From: an uncultured bacterium
Lineage (GTDB): Bacteria > Planctomycetota > UBA1135 > GCA-002686595
Length of the DNA stretch: 64,000 nucleotides
Assembly: GCA_938075305.1 (NCBI GenBank)
Contig: CALJGV010000010.1
Location: forward strand, 451,308 to 515,307
Direction of reading: 5' to 3'
A program made the translations under genes and the position numbers. This document shows positions 60,669 to 64,000 of this stretch, piece after piece. The notes beneath the pieces were generated by a model that was not told the DNA's origin, did no database searches, and saw nothing but the letters and a program-made list of their open reading frames with translations. How positions within the stretch are numbered: position 1 is the first letter of the stretch; each line of letters opens with the position of its first letter.

Positions 60669-62122
60669 ATGGCCGAACTCCAGGAAGGCCTCACGTTCGA
60701 CGACGTCCTGCTCGTTCCGAACCACTCCGACGTCATGCCGGCCGACGCGAACCTCTCGTCGCGCTTCTCGGCCAACGTCCCGATCAACCTGCCCATCAGC
60801 TCGTCGGCCATGGACACGGTCACCGAGTGGCGGCTGGCCGTGGCGCTGGCCCGCGAGGGCGGCATCGGCGTGATCCACCGCAACCTCTCCATCGAGCGGC
60901 AGCGTGAGGAGGTCGAGAAGGTCAAGCGCTCGGCCAACGGGATCATCGAGGACCCCGTGACCCTCGCGCCCGACGCGACGGTCGGCGAAGCGCGTGGGAT
61001 CATGCGCACCCAGAACATCAGCGGCCTGCCGATCCTGGAGCAGGGCACCCAGAAGGTGGTGGGCATCCTCACGCGCCGGGATACGAGCTTCCACCAGAAC
61101 GACGAGACGCCGGTCAAGGAGGTCATGACCTCCAAGGACCTGGTGACCGCGCCCCCGGGGACCTCCCTCGACGAGGCCCGCGAGCGCATGCACTTCTGCA
61201 AGGTGGAGAAGCTCATCATCGTGGACGGCGAGGGCAACCTGGCTGGCCTCATCACGCGCAAGGACGTGGAGATGCTGGCCGCCTTCCCGAACGCCGCCTC
61301 CGACGAGCGCGGCCGCCTGCGGGTGGGCGCCGCCCTGGGCGTGAACGACTATGACCGCGCCGCCGAGCTGGTGGACGTGGACGTGGACGTCGTGGTGGTG
61401 GACACCGCCCACGGGCACACGTCCAACGTCATGAAGTCGGTGGCGGAGCTCAAGCGCCGCTTCGACGTGGACGTGGTAGCCGGCAACGTGGCCACCGCCG
61501 CCGCGGGCCAGGCGCTCGTGGAGGCCGGCGTGGACGGCGTCAAGGTTGGTATCGGCCCCGGCTCCATCTGCACCACCCGCGTGGTCGCTGGCATCGGCGT
61601 CCCCCAGTTCACCGCCGTGCAGTCGGTGGCGTCGGCCCTGCGGGGCACCGGCGTCCCGGTCATCGCCGACGGCGGCCTGCGCTACTCGGGCGACATCGTG
61701 AAGGCGCTGGCCGCCGGCGCGTCGTCGGTGATGCTCGGCAGCCTGTTCGCCGGCCTCGACGAGAGCCCCGGCGAGGTGTTCGTGGCCGAGGGCCGCCAGT
61801 TCAAGGCCGTGCGCGGCATGGGCAGCATCGGCGCCATGCAGAAGGGCTCCAAGGAGCGCTACCGCCAGGGCGACGTGAACGACGCCCAGAAGCTCGTGCC
61901 CGAGGGCATCGAGGGGCGCGTGCCGTACAAGGGCTCGTTGAGCCCGTTCGTCTATCAGCTCGCCGGCGGGTGCCGCGCGGGTATGGGCTACTGCGGGGCC
62001 GCCACGATCCCGGAGCTGTGGGACCGCGCCAACTGGGTGCGCATCACGGCGGCCGGGGTGCGTGAGAGCCACCCGCACGACGTCACGATCACCAAGGAAT
62101 CCAGCAACTACGCCAACCGCGG

Positions 62123-62126
<4 letters not shown>
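60669..62126 (+). CDS. guaB: Inosine-5'-monophosphate dehydrogenase
   Basis: The 485-residue protein opens [19 protein letters not shown] and [25 protein letters not shown]-pair (Bateman) domain spans about 92-205. The catalytic loop is [17 protein letters not shown] with the active-site Cys. [36 protein letters not shown] and the flap ERYRQGDV follow, ending in [15 protein letters not shown]. It oxidises IMP to XMP, the first step toward GMP. The ATG at 60669 has no Shine-Dalgarno. guaA starts inside the last codons (ATGA overlap), so both steps to GMP are coupled. Confidence 0.97.
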
Positions 62127-63688
<1,562 letters not shown>

Positions 63689-63708
63689 GCGGGGGGGCGA
63701 AGGGCTCT

Positions 63709-63725
63709 GTGGGATTTGATCCCAC
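63709..63725 (+). terminator. Short stem-loop after guaA
   Basis: GTGGGAT (63709-63715) pairs perfectly with ATCCCAC (63719-63725) around TTG. There is no T-run, so a terminator role is tentative. The arm looks like a tRNA T-arm but no tRNA surrounds it. Confidence 0.38.
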
Positions 63726-63887
63726 CACCACAGGCCCATGGCCGCGCGAAAGCGGCCCCAAGGCACCTACCTGATCGAGGTCCCGTAAACTCCCTCGAAG
63801 CTGTGGCTGTGACGCTCCAGTAGCGCAACTCCACCCTCACTCCGCCCCTCGCAGTCGAGCCTCCTTCGCCGGTTCGTAGACAGATCC

Positions 63888-64000
63888 ATGGCAGGCCCCC
63901 GCCCCTTCAAGATTCAGATTTTCGTGGCAGAGGGAATCCCTGATGGACTTCGACTTGTGGAGAAGTCGAACTGGATCGGCCAGGGGATCATCTGCCCGCG
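63888..64000 (+). CDS. N-terminus of a GIY-YIG nuclease-like protein (runs off right edge)
   Basis: An ATG at 63888 opens a frame that stays open to the window end. The visible 37 residues include [32 protein letters not shown] and GIICPR. The pattern of IQIF strand, G-x-P-x-G-L, K-S-x-W-x-G resembles the N-terminus of small GIY-YIG nuclease-family proteins found beside accessory genes. The catalytic GIY and YIG motifs lie beyond the window, so this is a tentative call. The local base composition is clearly less GC-rich than all other genes here (AAGATTCAGATTTTCGTGG), which suggests recent acquisition. Confidence 0.5.
   Translation, partial: MAGPRPFKIQIFVAEGIPDGLRLVEKSNWIGQGIICP

Noticed and set aside
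63705..63730. T-arm-like hairpin after guaA as a tRNA remnant or attachment site
   Set aside because: No acceptor stem, CCA or second repeat copy is present nearby.

Overview
The window is 64 kb of very GC-rich chromosome (about 70 % by eye), almost fully coding, with no insertion sequence, prophage or CRISPR array. It looks like a high-GC member of the Planctomycetota. The main evidence is a Minf_1886-type protein (a family described as restricted to Planctomycetes and Verrucomicrobia) at 25.3 kb, backed by large TPR/peptidase and HEAT/VWA secreted proteins, a GldA/F/G-like ABC cassette and a Rho with a long charged N-terminal extension. The assignment is inferred from gene content, since no rRNA is present. 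Most start codons lack a Shine-Dalgarno sequence, and several have a TAnnnT hexamer ending 6-8 bases upstream, which suggests leaderless mRNAs.

Layout. 0-0.3 kb: start of a formiminotransferase gene running off the left edge. 0.5-11 kb: a surface-polysaccharide locus. The plus strand carries a GNAT acyltransferase, a polysaccharide deacetylase and an SGNH hydrolase. The minus strand carries a compact operon (10975 to 4100) with a small SxtJ-like membrane protein, a NodU/TobZ-type carbamoyltransferase, an SGNH hydrolase fused to membrane segments and a DUF5989-like tail, two paralogous GT39-like membrane glycosyltransferases and a small membrane protein. 11-13 kb: an HtrA-type protease with two EF-hand-like loops, and tRNA-Val. 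13-20 kb: alanine dehydrogenase, undecaprenyl-diphosphatase, an exported amidase-signature enzyme, a nucleotidyltransferase, a GT4 glycosyltransferase, and a minus-strand pair of a PGRP-type amidase and a MORN-repeat lipoprotein. 20-27 kb: a large TPR/zinc-peptidase protein, then tmk-holB-Minf_1886-AI-2E transporter. 27-38 kb: an OmpA lipoprotein, an FGE-like lipoprotein, rsmA, dnaG, rpoD, a zinc-ribbon coiled-coil protein, a radical SAM protein and selB. 38-46 kb: a 1173-residue acidic single-pass protein ending in two Sm/SH3-like barrels, a HEAT/VWA protein, tRNA-Pro and rho. 46-51 kb: an ABC/GldG/DUF4340 operon. 51-60 kb: a fused E2-E1 2-oxoglutarate dehydrogenase of the OdhA/Kgd kind, convergent with a homodimeric AceE and a NUDIX hydrolase, then a GT4 glycosyltransferase. 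60-64 kb: guaB-guaA and the start of a lower-GC GIY-YIG-like gene.

How they fit together. Housekeeping blocks (dTMP kinase with clamp-loader subunit; primase with primary sigma factor; purine end-steps; 2-oxoacid dehydrogenases) alternate with envelope functions (lipid-carrier recycling, glycan assembly and decoration, peptidoglycan amidase, OmpA lipoprotein, export and quality control). The points most worth a second look are the carbamoyltransferase/SxtJ/DUF5989 module with its SGNH fusion, the OdhA-type plus AceE neighbourhood, the large acidic protein with tandem barrels, and the recurring leaderless-promoter geometry.
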